From Mya arenaria (Eukaryota > Mollusca > Bivalvia > Myida > Myidae), in contig NC_069131.1 of assembly GCF_026914265.1 (NCBI RefSeq), forward strand, positions 4,871,501-4,935,500: a stretch of DNA of 64,000 nucleotides, written 5' to 3'. The notes beneath the pieces were generated by a model. That model saw only the letters and a program-made list of their open reading frames with translations, had not been told where the DNA came from and made no database searches. The position numbers were made by a program, and so were the translations under genes. Shown here piece by piece: positions 13,101-23,997 of this stretch (the stretch's first letter is position 1; the number at the start of each line of letters is the position of its first letter).

Positions 13101-16100
13101 ACTTATAGACTAATACATGGTTGACGATGGATTTCAGTTGATATTAGCCCCAGTAGAAATAATAATTGACCTAGGTTTATTATATGTCACTAGGGCAATT
13201 ATCAATCGAAAGCCATGGTCAACCATATCTAATCCTGTATAATACATTTTTTTGTCATTAGTCAATGACTTAAACCGGTTTTAATTTTTTTATTGTGGAA
13301 TAATATAGGATTTGATAGGCACGAAATCTAAAAGGTAAAAACTATGAGTCATAACATATTTGATTGTAATGGCATGAGCTATTAAAATGACGAGTGATTG
13401 GAAATTGATATAGAAAACCTTTTTTTTTCATTTTTTTTATATCGACTAATTTTTACAATCATTTCAATATGTAAACTTAGCCAGGGTCGATCACTCCTAG
13501 GAGCATTTTTATAAGAATTTGGAACTTAAATGACCCTAGCCATTTTGCTGGAATAATTTACATTTCTCGGTAGAATAAATCTTCCTTGTCTCACTTGTTT
13601 TTGACAGAATTTCGGTACTGCGGTTCACGGTTCTGAAACAATGTGGGTGGGTTTCATAAACGTCAAAACTGATTTCCCCTGCCTTGCACCGATAATTCCG
13701 TTTAAAGACTTAAAAAGCTTTGCCAGTGTGTGTATTTGCCTACCAGGTATCCGTCGGCCATATTTATGTCGTGAAAATGACGTCATGGTGCACATTCTCG
13801 TCTTCGTCGGACAATAATGCAATAACCGCAATCACGTTCCGTGATAAACTCACGGGTGGAGACTATTATCATTTTCCGGGAAAATAATTCTTATTGTAAA
13901 ATGTGACATTTTATAGTGCGTCATTACACGGGAATTGCATATACTTAATTTATCAACGGTCCATTCTTGATTCCGGCCGAGAATATAAAAATATTTTAAC
14001 TAGACATATTTTTTTTTGTCGTAGATTGTTCATTGGTATATCATAGAGCTTACATTTTGGACGGTGAATAACTACAAAAACAAGCTCAATAGCCAAAAGT
14101 TTAAACATAAACCCCGTTTAATGGCACAGGGTAAACTCTAAAGACATAGAACACAACAACAAAAAATCACAAACAAGAAACATGGAACAACAGCACAAAA
14201 ATCCACAAACAACACAGAGCATATACTTCATAAAAACAAGGTTACTATGTTTATCAAGAATTGTAAGGTACTGCCTTGGAACGGTCAGTAAAATGTAAAT
14301 TCTCTGTAAATCTTAGAGTAAATTGTACGTTTTACGTCCAATAAACCAGATGCTCTTGCAGTTGTCGGAAAATCTTTTATATATGATTATAAATGATGGC
14401 GAATTTTATTGTCCGAACGATATGGGTTAAACACAAAAATATGCATTTCAAAAACCTGAATAATGCCCGAGTCAAACATGCATCTTTTCTAAGATTTAAA
14501 GTATGCATTAAATAACTGAATTATGATTAACAGTTAGACACGATTCATACTTGTTCTAAAAGTTAAGTAATTTGGACAATATGTTTTGGGGAGTTTACAT
14601 AACACTGAACTTAAACACAACTATTGGCTATATCCAATGACACAATTAATGTGGTAGGCGTCGAACAAATAACTTTAAATAACAGAAAATATCTATTTGG
14701 AATTATCAGTCTTATACCCTCTCAATGACACACAAAAACCTCACTTTTCCACAAATTCTTATTATGTAAAATTTACTTTGAACTAACCAATTTCTAGATC
14801 ATCATCATCGTCCGTTGCTGTTTGCAGGCCACCATCGAGCATTACTGTATCCGATACATGGTGGTTGTAACAAGCGTTTAATGTTGTTATCGGAAGTGCT
14901 GTTCTTGCTTTTGTGGAACCTACATTCACTGGAAATTTGTAGCAGAAAACATTAAAATTGGGACATATTAAAAGTGTGGTTAGGGCAGTCCTTCATAAAT
15001 CTGAAAAACTTTGTTTTCAGTTATCAAAAATGTTAAGAAAATGAAAATGTTCATTTGATATAAGATTGTTTCAACAACGTCTAGTTTAATCGGTCGTCAC
15101 TGATAAACGCGAAATTTTTTTTTTATTGATTTTGTTTAAAGTCCATTTATGTTCTATTGATGTAAATCTACTTATCTATGTAAATCCAAGTGACGTCTCT
15201 AAATAAGTTAAAAACTCAAGAAGGATAAAAAATACATTTATCGCATTTACATAAATCAACAAAACCAAAGTGTAGTCTAAATTTAGCGCGCACAACGTCA
15301 TAGCGAAATTTCCATGTCGCGTGTCTTTCTGAATATCCGAAAATGTATGTGGCTTTATATACTAATTATTTTAACTAAGATGGTTTTAGTTTAATTAGTT
15401 TTTTCCGCTTATGCACATGTAAACACTTATTTTATCATTGTTTTACTCTATGATGTCCAAATTGTATAAAAATATTGTTGTACTAATGTGATGCGAACCC
15501 TGCGGTTAAGCTAATAAAATATTTCACAAAACATCACCTAAACCACTAGTCCACGAGGAATGTTATAAATCAAGTTGATATTTTGACATCTTAACCAAAC
15601 CTTGATAACATGACGTGATAATGTGAATCAACTAATCACGCAACCAAAAAGCTATTGACGCTTATTCGAAAATTGTGGTCTTCAAAAACGATATTTGAGC
15701 AAATATCAACATTTGTTGAAGGGTGCCAGCTTATGATTTGCCAAACTTTATTTCATGATGGACAAAAATTGAATTTTACAAATACATTAGCGAGTGCCTA
15801 TTTGCGATTTTTCACTTACCAACATTGAGTCTATGCTCCGCCTAATTATCTGCCTCACTAGCATAATTATAGTTAGTCAGTGGACCAAGTTAGGTTTTCG
15901 TTGGTATTTACCAAACATTTCGTTTTAATAAAACATCCTGTGGACCTCGGGAATATATCATACATTAAATGAGACTCTATCATAATTGTATATTCACTTA
16001 TATTTAGTGCCACTGAAACTTTAAAAAGTTATTTCCTATATCCATTGTTTTTACATACTATTTCAATTATTCCTCAAGATTAAGAGCGGCGGCAAACTGT

Positions 16101-18639
16101 AAATAAAAACAACAACATTTTACCTCCATGTGATGGCTCTATTGTGTGGTATTCATGGTCAATCTCTTCATGTCCTTCTTCATAGGGCTTTCTATTTCTT
16201 CTGCATACAAAAGAAGTATACTAGTTAACGTAAAGACAACTTTATATATAAATAATAGTTGTTGCTGACGACGTGAAAAATTAGCAACACAAATAAATCT
16301 CTGTCATTTTTGTGAATACGGTTTCATTTAAAAATAAAGGTATGCGTAACAACTCTACGGACTACGGATCCGACGGCGTTTAGATATCACACCGGTTTAA
16401 AAAAACGCAGTGAATCCATGAATGTGAGCGTTTTGTGATAAAAACGTCTGTAATCATCTTACAAATATCTCACCTCCTTTTCAGGAAGACAACAACCATA
16501 ACTATGACCACTGCCAACATCACCACACCTCCTACTGCTCCTCCAATAACAGCTACAAGAGAACCGGGTGTCTCCGAGATTTCTTTATCGCTTTCACCGG
16601 TCTCTATATTAGTTAAATTTAACAAAAGACTTTTAAGCGTCTCTTGGCACCTCAAACGTCAACCAAATCCTATGGAAACATTAGACTACTAATGGAAGAA
16701 TCATTGAAAATATATGCATTATATATAAATATATATAAAATAAATAAAAATAGATATATGTATGTGACGTACTGTAACAGAACTAAATAACCTAACATAG
16801 CAATAATACAACATAACACAATATACCTGTAGAGCACCTATCGCCACTGAAACCATCAATACATCCGCTGAAACACTTTCCTGTCAAGTCGCAAATTGAA
16901 TTTCTTGTGGAGTTTGCACATTTTTCAGAGCATATACTTTTACATGTTGAACCATAATGATTTTGGATACATCCGTTTTTGCAATTACCGTTTTTCTGTT
17001 CACATATTTGATCTCTACACGTGCTACTGCATGTTGCGTTACAGTACGGTCCAAACATCGTTTCTTCACTGCATGAACTACAATTACCTGTTTGCCTTTC
17101 ACAACCATTCGTTGAGCATCCAGGACTGCAAGAGATGTTGCAATAATCCCCATAACTCGATGATTCGCAATCCTCACAGCGACCAGATGATATGGCACAA
17201 TGGCCATCTTTGCAATTACTGCTACAAATTGACGAACAAAGAAAGCCGTAACGAGAAACCTCACATTTAGTGCACGTAACATTGTCGGTACAGTTAACAC
17301 AATGATTAGGACATCGGACATGATGTTGACACGTTCCATCAACCTGGTTACAAATATAACCAACACAGTCCTCCGAACATGTTCTATTACAAAATAATCC
17401 AAAGTTCCCCACGTAGCAAGAAGCACACTCCCCCGCTTGCTTGCAGTTACTGTCCTGACAGTATTGGCATTCATCGACACATTGTGGTCCAAACAAGCCT
17501 CGATAGCACGAATTGCAATTTCCGGAATATTGCTCACATCCCCCTTTACAGTTGTTGGAACACGTATAGTTACATTTTTTACCATACCAACCATTAACAC
17601 AATCATTGCAGTTTTCACTGTCAACGCATACTATGCAATTGTTTGGACATGATACATTCATACATGCACCAGTCACTATGTCGCATCTACTGCTACACTG
17701 ACATGAGTAACCACAAAGGGTTCCATACTTTCCAGGCGGACAAAGCGAGCATGTCGTAGCATCGGTGCATTCTTCACAGGTTTCAAAACATATTCCATTG
17801 CATGAGCTTCCGTAATATCCTGCTTTGCAACCACATTCACCGTTAGGTCCACAAGTGTTTGTGAGACAGTTTTTAGAGCACGGGACTTGACATGTCGGTC
17901 CATGAAAACCAGGTTTGCAGGTACAAGACCCATCCAACAGATTACACGTTGTTGTGTTACAACCCACTGAACAAATTGTTCCACATTTTGTTTCCCAGAG
18001 CCCTGGCATGCATTCGTCACAATGTGTGCCATTGTTGCATTTAACACAGTTTGTACCTATGTACGTACAAGAATTGCAGACATCATTCGATAAATAGTAT
18101 CCTGTTTCACAGGATGTACACCGTTTTCGACCTTTGGTTTGTTCGCAAGAAGAGCAATATATTGGACAAGTTTGACCGTCTGTAAAATACAATGGAAATA
18201 TCTAAGACTTATGAAATAAGAACATTTTAATTACAGATTAAGTACTTTTAAATAATAAATTGAGACACATTCTTAATACACTTGGTTGAGTTTCGTTTCA
18301 CATTTTTATCAATAAAAGAACAGGTAACTCTAAAAATACATATAACGCAGTATACATCCTTGTTTTACAATACACATTTGATTATTCGAATTATACATTT
18401 GGGACGACTCACAACGTAAATAAGCTCATTATTTTCGTTTGAATGTTCGCCATAATTATGATATAGCTAAGAAATATTAATGTATTTCAGGTTTGCATAA
18501 ACGAAGAATAACTAATAACATTTTTCAAGGCAAATATTTTGAATGAAAGAAACGGAGACAACTTACTTGCAGATGTACATATATTTAACAACACGTACAA
18601 AATACAAATAGTGATGCGAGCACAAGTATCGTCAACCAT
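5100..18639 (-). CDS. Multiple-EGF receptor with tandem tyrosine-phosphatase domains (gene 1)
   Basis: Twenty exons with GT-AG borders were read: 18639-18567, 18179-16827, 16603-16474, 16200-16124, 14919-14788, 13072-12903, 12718-12631, 12421-12357, 12245-12209, 11931-11828, about 11535-11437, 9194-9046, 8044-7961, 7546-7418, 7105-7003, 6711-6635, 6365-6234, 6017-5880, 5623-5475 and 5235-5100. Phases agree at each join except 9046/8044. The protein has a signal peptide, EGF-like repeats, one membrane helix, a tail with YEEG and YHTI motifs, and two phosphatase domains. Two conserved D1 pieces are not found: the KCxxYWP segment (expected near 11.6-11.8 kb) and the catalytic CX5R segment (expected between 9046 and 8044). 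The last exon of D2 is also missing. The gene is therefore either split by loss or misassembly, or decaying. Family roles (dephosphorylation of phosphotyrosine, cell-surface recognition) are known for receptor PTPs; the ligand is unknown. Confidence 0.8.
7418..13072 (-). CDS. Gene 1 phosphatase domain 1 exons
   Basis: The exons from 13072 downward give the ordered signature of a receptor PTP domain 1: EFDKFSDGLT; the substrate-loop region RYKGLYAYDETRV; DTDYINANYID; QMGDFGMFWNMIWQ with KIVMVTNL; then SVVKVTCQSEDEYAEFTRR; HFTAWPDKGIP (the WPD loop with its acid Asp) and LVHC at the exon end in phase 2; then IPGCIINMRQNRPNMVQTA and EQYEFLHLALVHTL. The exon that should complete HC with SAGxGRTG was not seen in the 1 kb between 9046 and 8044. 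The flanking phases (2, then 0) show that a piece is missing. KCxxYWP is also absent between 11828 and 11535, although that join stays in frame. As it stands D1 would lack its nucleophile loop. Confidence 0.78.
8745..8935. repeat. TCGAA-rich interspersed repeat (possible)
   Basis: Within the intron between phosphatase exons at 9046 and 8044. The core tcgaa recurs at several spacings (gtcgaacccc, gctcgaacta, gctcgaattt, gtcgaatttt) in a block unlike its surroundings. This resembles a non-autonomous mobile element, which could be linked to the missing catalytic exon expected here. Family not identified. Confidence 0.35.
9195..11436. other. Large intron of gene 1
   Basis: No splice-bounded exon was recognised in this 2.2-kb intron between the 11437 and 9194 exons. 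It contains a perfect 22-bp palindrome of alternating gatatt/aatatc at 9965-9986 and is otherwise AT-rich. Confidence 0.5.
13116..13232. repeat. Imperfect inverted repeat (foldback/MITE-like)
   Basis: Arms of about 36 bp: the left begins at catggttgacgatgg and the right ends at gccatggtcaaccat. They pair with a few mismatches around a loop of about 45 bases. It sits just upstream of the first D1 exon, in the intron 13073-14787, which otherwise shows no exon. Confidence 0.6.
14070..14230. repeat. Interspersed repeat, copy 1
   Basis: About 150 bp highly similar to 34235-34395 in the same orientation. Both contain ccaaaagtttaaacataa, then cccgtttaatggcaca, and then an A/C-rich stretch with caagaaacat and gaacaacagcacaaaa. 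It is in an intron of gene 1. No coding capacity was seen; probably a short non-autonomous element. Confidence 0.7.
16474..18639 (-). CDS. Gene 1 signal peptide, EGF-like ectodomain and membrane segment
   Basis: The first exon (18639-18567) starts MVDDTCARIT and encodes a 24-residue signal peptide, ending in phase 1. The 1353-bp second exon is a continuous Cys-rich run of about 450 residues with repeated CxxGxxGxxC endings (for example GYYGSSC, GKYGTLC, GWYGKKC, GLFGPQC), the multiple-EGF/laminin-EGF pattern of MEGF10/Draper-type receptors. It is 198 bp longer than the matching exon of gene 3; the extra part is about one and a half repeats near the C-terminal end (around FGPYCNATC). The third exon (16603-16474) holds a Gly/Val-rich membrane helix (about 24 residues, starting at SLVAVIGG) followed by FLKRR as a stop-transfer signal. 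Plus-strand open frames over the same bases are shadows. Confidence 0.9.
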
Positions 18640-19881
18640 CGTTTAATGAAGTTTAAAATCAAATATTAAATAAAATATAAGCATAGTAAAAATTGTAATA
18701 TGTCCAGTACAAATAGTCTAAGTTATAGTAAACATGCTAATCCAAATTATTTCATCAACTAATTTAGCTACTCATTACTAAATAGCGCTTTAATAAACAC
18801 GGAAGTATTAAACTTCAATTTTAACTATACCGAAGGTATAAATCATGTACAGCTTCAGGCTACTGCACATAATAAATAGCAGACTAGCAATGGGATACAA
18901 CTCGTTAAAGTATTTTCTTTAAAGGTGATATTATAACCAGTGGATTGGTTCAGCTTAATTCTTAGGTAGTTTTCGGGATTGTTTTGCTTGAAGAAAAAGA
19001 GTCATTGTATCATCTGGGCCTGGAAGGGACTGCCATTTATATAAAGTTTTTTTTTTTTAAATTATAACTTAACTATAGTGCTATTGAAGCGATCTGTAAG
19101 TTCATGTATCATATTACGATCTGAGGAAAATATTATAAGTATATGCACAAACACAAACTGAACCAATAAGCATTGTTTATGTGAAAATTCGGTCAAATCT
19201 AGTTTTAATAAGCTGATTAAATATTTTGGTATTTTCTAATAAAACATAACCCAATGAGTCAAAACAAGTAGTCTAAACCAAAAGAAAGATTTGGAACGGT
19301 CAGTGAAACAGATGTACACATGAGGTTTAGTCTAGTGTATGGGTCTGACTTCAGACTTGTTCCAACATATATCAACATAAAGTCTTCCTGAATCGTTTTG
19401 AAATATACGCCCGTATAAGTAAATCAGTCGTGAAAATTTGTAGGAAAATAAGTGTTTTCGCCTGCAAATGTTATATTGGTGGGAGCTATAGGAGTGATCC
19501 CTCCCGTTGGAAAAGCTTGAAAACTACAGCAATAAAAAGAACAATATTCAAGCATTAATAATGGTTAAATGTAGCATGTCTATACACTAAGTTGATTTGA
19601 ATTCCAGATTTCGATAGTTATAAGCAAGTGCCTTTTCGGGGAAACAAAACTTGATCTGTACGGTACCGCGTACTGCCGTATGCTTAGGTAGACACCTGAT
19701 TCATTTGGGTCTCAAACTAGACTCGTGTTTTAGATTTCATAAAAGAAAGATTAAAAGGAAAAGAAGCGTAAGTACAATCTGAACTGAAGTAAAGAAGATG
19801 TCTGATTGATCAAAGAAAGAATAAAATACTTCGTGACTTGCGGACTAAACGGAACTAGAGACTCTGATTACGAAAAGCGCA

Positions 19882-19930
19882 TATAAGGCCGACATGTCAA
19901 AGACGCTACGTCTGCGTGATCTCGGCCTTA
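19882..19930 (+). other. Hairpin-forming conserved intergenic element
   Basis: taaggccga and tcggcctta can pair as an outer stem, and agacg/cgtct as an inner stem. The same outer stem occurs at 28771-28820 in the duplicated spacer. It could be a relic of a small mobile element or a structured regulatory site upstream of genes 1 and 2. Function unknown. Confidence 0.35.
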
Positions 19931-22009
19931 GTTAATGGAATCCAGGAGCGTCAACAAACGCCACTACAGTTGTTTAACTTGCGTCCTTTGTTCTTTGTTT
20001 GGTTATAAAGATTTTGAATTGATTTACAAATCCGGGTATCAATTACGAGATTTTAACTGTGTATTTATTAGCTATAATGCTAAAAGATTAATAGAGATTA
20101 ACTTTCGTCTTATAACGTAGAAATATGTTTTCTGCATCTTTCCTTTAAATTCAAAACTGATCTTTTCAAAATAACCATTGTTTTCGATATTTATTCATCA
20201 CTTTCGGAAAATTGAATTAATTGTATTTATTGTAGTACTACTCTGTGAGTGCATCTTAAATTATCGCATTGATATTTATGCGATGTAAAGTGATGAATAG
20301 AAGCAATATTTGAGAAGCGTTGTCTAACAAGCTAAATGGAACAAAAAACTAGACGTTACAAATGTTAACCATTATCATTACAATGTTGCAATCGACCTTT
20401 AAAAGATAGTGTGTACCAAAATGAAATAGGTGTAATATTTTTGTCATAAGAAGGGGTGATCTCTGAGTTTAATCATTAAACCTTGAACTTGTCTTAAGTA
20501 ACACGTATCAAGAGACTCTCAACGTGACATTGAACGCATCAAAGACACAAACACATACTACATAAATATAACTATAATGCTATTTATAAATGATTCGGTG
20601 AAATCAGGGCAGTTCACTGAAGGGGATCAACCAGTTCACGAGTAATTATCCTCACAATTGTCTTTTTATTTCTTGATTAAGAATATAGAAAAAAAGTTCA
20701 ATGCATAATGATGTACAGACATAATTATAAAAAATGACAGAGTTAAGCAGTTTAGTGTGTTCACTGAGCATTGTATTTGATATAAATAGTATATGTAATT
20801 GACTAAATTCACAATGTGTTTTACGATATTCTTTAAATAGTCTTATGTATTACCCCTTTTCACAAATACTTAGATCTTTTCTGAAAACGGTAAAAGTATT
20901 GCTTTAACTGTCTCAGAATGTCGGTTTTCAATTACGTTGGCTTTTTTAAAATTTCTGCGCTTCAAAGGACTTGTGTATCCTCACACAGCGTGCATTACAT
21001 ATCTGGTTATCTCATGCAATGCGTAGAACGATTCGTTCAGTTAAACGATAGCGATTCGTTCAGGCTGATAGTGATGCATGCATGTTGATAACAATTCGTT
21101 TATCATAAAACATAACCAATGGATTTTTTTTTATAAAATCCACTGGCAGGTTACGACTTCTTTGGTAACATACATATATGTAAAATGATTTAAGATATAT
21201 TCACATTCGTCCGAGCCTTTCGATTAAAATATAATTTGCTTTGATTAGCGCGCCGTCATGTAACCAGTGGTTTACAACGTAACAGTAACCGGCTATTCTT
21301 TATATAAACGTAAGTATATAGTCGATATCTTTTCTTTGTGCTATTCCGCTTCATGGAGTTTGCTCACGTACCCTACTACGTTCATACAGTATGAACACAT
21401 GCTAAATGATAATAATCCTTAAAGGGCCCAGACACCAGATGGTACAATTGCAAGAATAACAATGTCAAAAACTAGCATGAAATTGACACCGTTGTTTACA
21501 ACGCATTGCATCTTACTTTCTAATATACCACATCGCTTTGCACATTTTCCAAATCGAAATTTACTGAGGTTGTCAATCACGTAAATCCTAGCAAGTTTAA
21601 AAATAGCGACGGTATACTGATCTGCTGTCATGAACAGATAGGATTTCAACAGGGAAACCATACAGAGACGGGTAAGTCATCAGAGGCGACATCAAACTGG
21701 ACCAGCCGGACAACCAAGCAGTAAACATAAATTGGCTTGTGCGGTACGTTACCAAACATGGTTTTCCACCATGCTACACGATCGTTCATTGATCAACGTG
21801 CAAAGCATCGGTTGTTAGTCATAGAATATACAATCAGATTATCGATTTCAAAGTGTGCATACTTATATGTAATACTATATACTTATTATATATCACTAAA
21901 AAGCTTCATCTAATATTCGCCTGAAAACATCCAATACTTGCAATGCCGTTGATTTTATAAGGATATATATTTTATAATGCAAATAAGTGTTATGTGCTTT
22001 GCAAGTGTA

Positions 22010-22335
22010 GTGCAAAAAATTATGCTCTGCTGTGATTATATGGCATATTGTGCTATAAAGGCAGTATTATGCCACAATTGTACTCTGCAGTGGTTAAATG
22101 GTGTAATGGCACATTTCTGTATGCAAGTAGTGTAAAGTCTTAATTGAGCCCTGCATTGGTTGTATTCCACAGCTGTGGTTTGTAGTAATGTTATGCTACA
22201 TTTTGACTCTGCAGTGGTATTATGTCACATTTGTGCTCTCTTTAGTGCTATGCCACATTTGTGCTGTTGTGGTATTTTGTCACGTTTGTGCTCTGCAGTT
22301 GTGTTATGCCACATCTGTGCTTTGCAAGAGGTACA
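22010..22335. repeat. Degenerate tandem repeat, unit about 30-35 bp
   Basis: Repeated variants of gtgctctgcagtggtattat followed by gccacatttgtgct. Around eight decayed units can be followed. The plus-strand open frame at 22160-22393 is made of these repeats and is not a gene. The matching part of the other spacer (near 30.5-31.0 kb) does not carry it, so it arose after the duplication or was lost there. Confidence 0.65.
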
Positions 22336-23997
22336 TTACCGCAATCGGATAATTAAAGAGTGGAACGTAAAGGAATTACAATACATGTTCTAAAAATTTG
22401 TTTTTATCGTTGAAACACCTCTTTTTTGTTTGTTTGTAAAATAATTACGGTTTGCGGCATTCATTAGGTAGAATCGGGTTACCCAACAAAAAGTATTTAT
22501 TAGGCCTATATGTCATATAATTTCTATTATTATTATTCATACATTCTTTTTTTATAGATTAATAGATTCTATTATAGCAACCGCATTTTATTTAATTTCT
22601 TTAATTTTACATTCATAGCTTGTATTAATATTGTTAAATCAATACATGCTACTAATCATATGCGTTTAAGGTCCTTTGCCGCGATGTAATGAATGCTCTG
22701 CGTACAAAGCGTCCCGCTCTTTATTAGAACCCTGTGTCCATCGAATGTCATCAGGATAACGAACCTAAGCACACGGCGGACATAACACAACTGGTGGTCG
22801 ATATTCTTGGTTTCAAACGATTACAGCATCCACCGTACTCGCTCCACCGGACTTAGTTTACTTCCCATAATTAAGAGAACAGTTAAAATGTCTGAGGTTC
22901 GAATCCAGCGAAGTACTTATGTCTGTAATAATAACTTTTAATAGGCATTTGCCTGCTGTATGGTTTGGTAATGTTTTTCAAGCTTGGGTGCAACGCAATC
23001 ACAGATGCATGGAACACCGGGGGTTTACTTTGAGAAAGGCGATAAATGGATAGGCGTCAGAAATTTTGTCGACAGTGCGCCGCATAAATGACAGTAAATG
23101 TGATGTTCGTGATACCAAAATGTACATTTCTAATATGCTAAAAAAGTGGGTTGAAATCGCGATATCAAATTATTCCCCCTGTTCATATACTTAGCTTGTC
23201 ATATAGATTTAGGACAACCCTCGTATAACGCTAATTCATAGTTAAGGCATCATCTTAAGTACTTACATTGTGGATATAATTACATAAAGTGAGAACACAA
23301 TAAACAGAAATGCACTTGTACAAAAATATATTCAAACTAAATATTGATGTATTTTAATTATTAATTAACTCTTAAGAATGTTCTACGGGCAATATTTCTT
23401 ATTCAAAGCACATGTCTACACAACGCCAAAAGAACCTGTGTTTTATTATATACAATCCCAATACAAACATAGCATCGAAATACATGTAAAGTGTCGTTTT
23501 GAGTTTGTGTTTATCTATGAAAACTGTTTTCTTTAAGATAAAATACTTCCGGAGAACACTATTTTGCCATTGCTTGCTAGATATGTATCAACAATTTTAG
23601 AAACGATGTCATAGATTAAGTCTTAGAAATAATGCATTTAACATAACGAGGCTTCCTAATTCTTCGCATCGACAAGTCATGATATATTGCAAGATTATTG
23701 CAAGGGTTATAACGCCAACATTAAATGAGTATGATACACAGCTTTATGGTCTTATAAACTTGTCTTAGTTTAGAGGCACATGGTTCAAAAAAAAGCAATG
23801 CATGTAATATCTACAGCATGTATGTAACAATGGTCATGTTTCCTGCTCATGTCCTCCAATGTTACTGTTGTATACATCGTCGTGTATAATAATTGTAGAA
23901 CCGGTCATAGTCATAACTTCTAAACGTTACTATTTTTGTCGTCGTATACATCGTCGAAATTGTAGACCAATTCATCGCTTAAACTTCAAAGCGTTAT

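Larger units (their letters stand above)
18640..23997. other. Intergenic spacer, duplicated at 27504-32700
   Basis: No gene recognised. It matches the spacer between genes 2 and 3 over most of its length, in order and orientation. For example 18890 matches 27735 (agcaatgggatacaactcgtt), 20430 matches 29510, 21360 matches 30410 and 23400 matches 31640. Spacer and gene were therefore copied as one unit of roughly 8.8 kb. Short open frames here are not conserved between copies and look accidental. Confidence 0.75.

Noticed and set aside
16896..17652. Plus-strand open frames over the gene 1 ectodomain exon
   Set aside because: They are antisense shadows of Cys-rich coding sequence; the minus-strand reading has splice borders and EGF patterns.
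22160..22393. 77-residue plus-strand frame with Cys/His pairs
   Set aside because: It is generated by the degenerate tandem repeat and has no exon borders.
22885..22905. tRNA-like T-arm sequence (gaggttcgaatccagc)
   Set aside because: No matching D arm, anticodon arm or acceptor stem upstream; not a tRNA gene.
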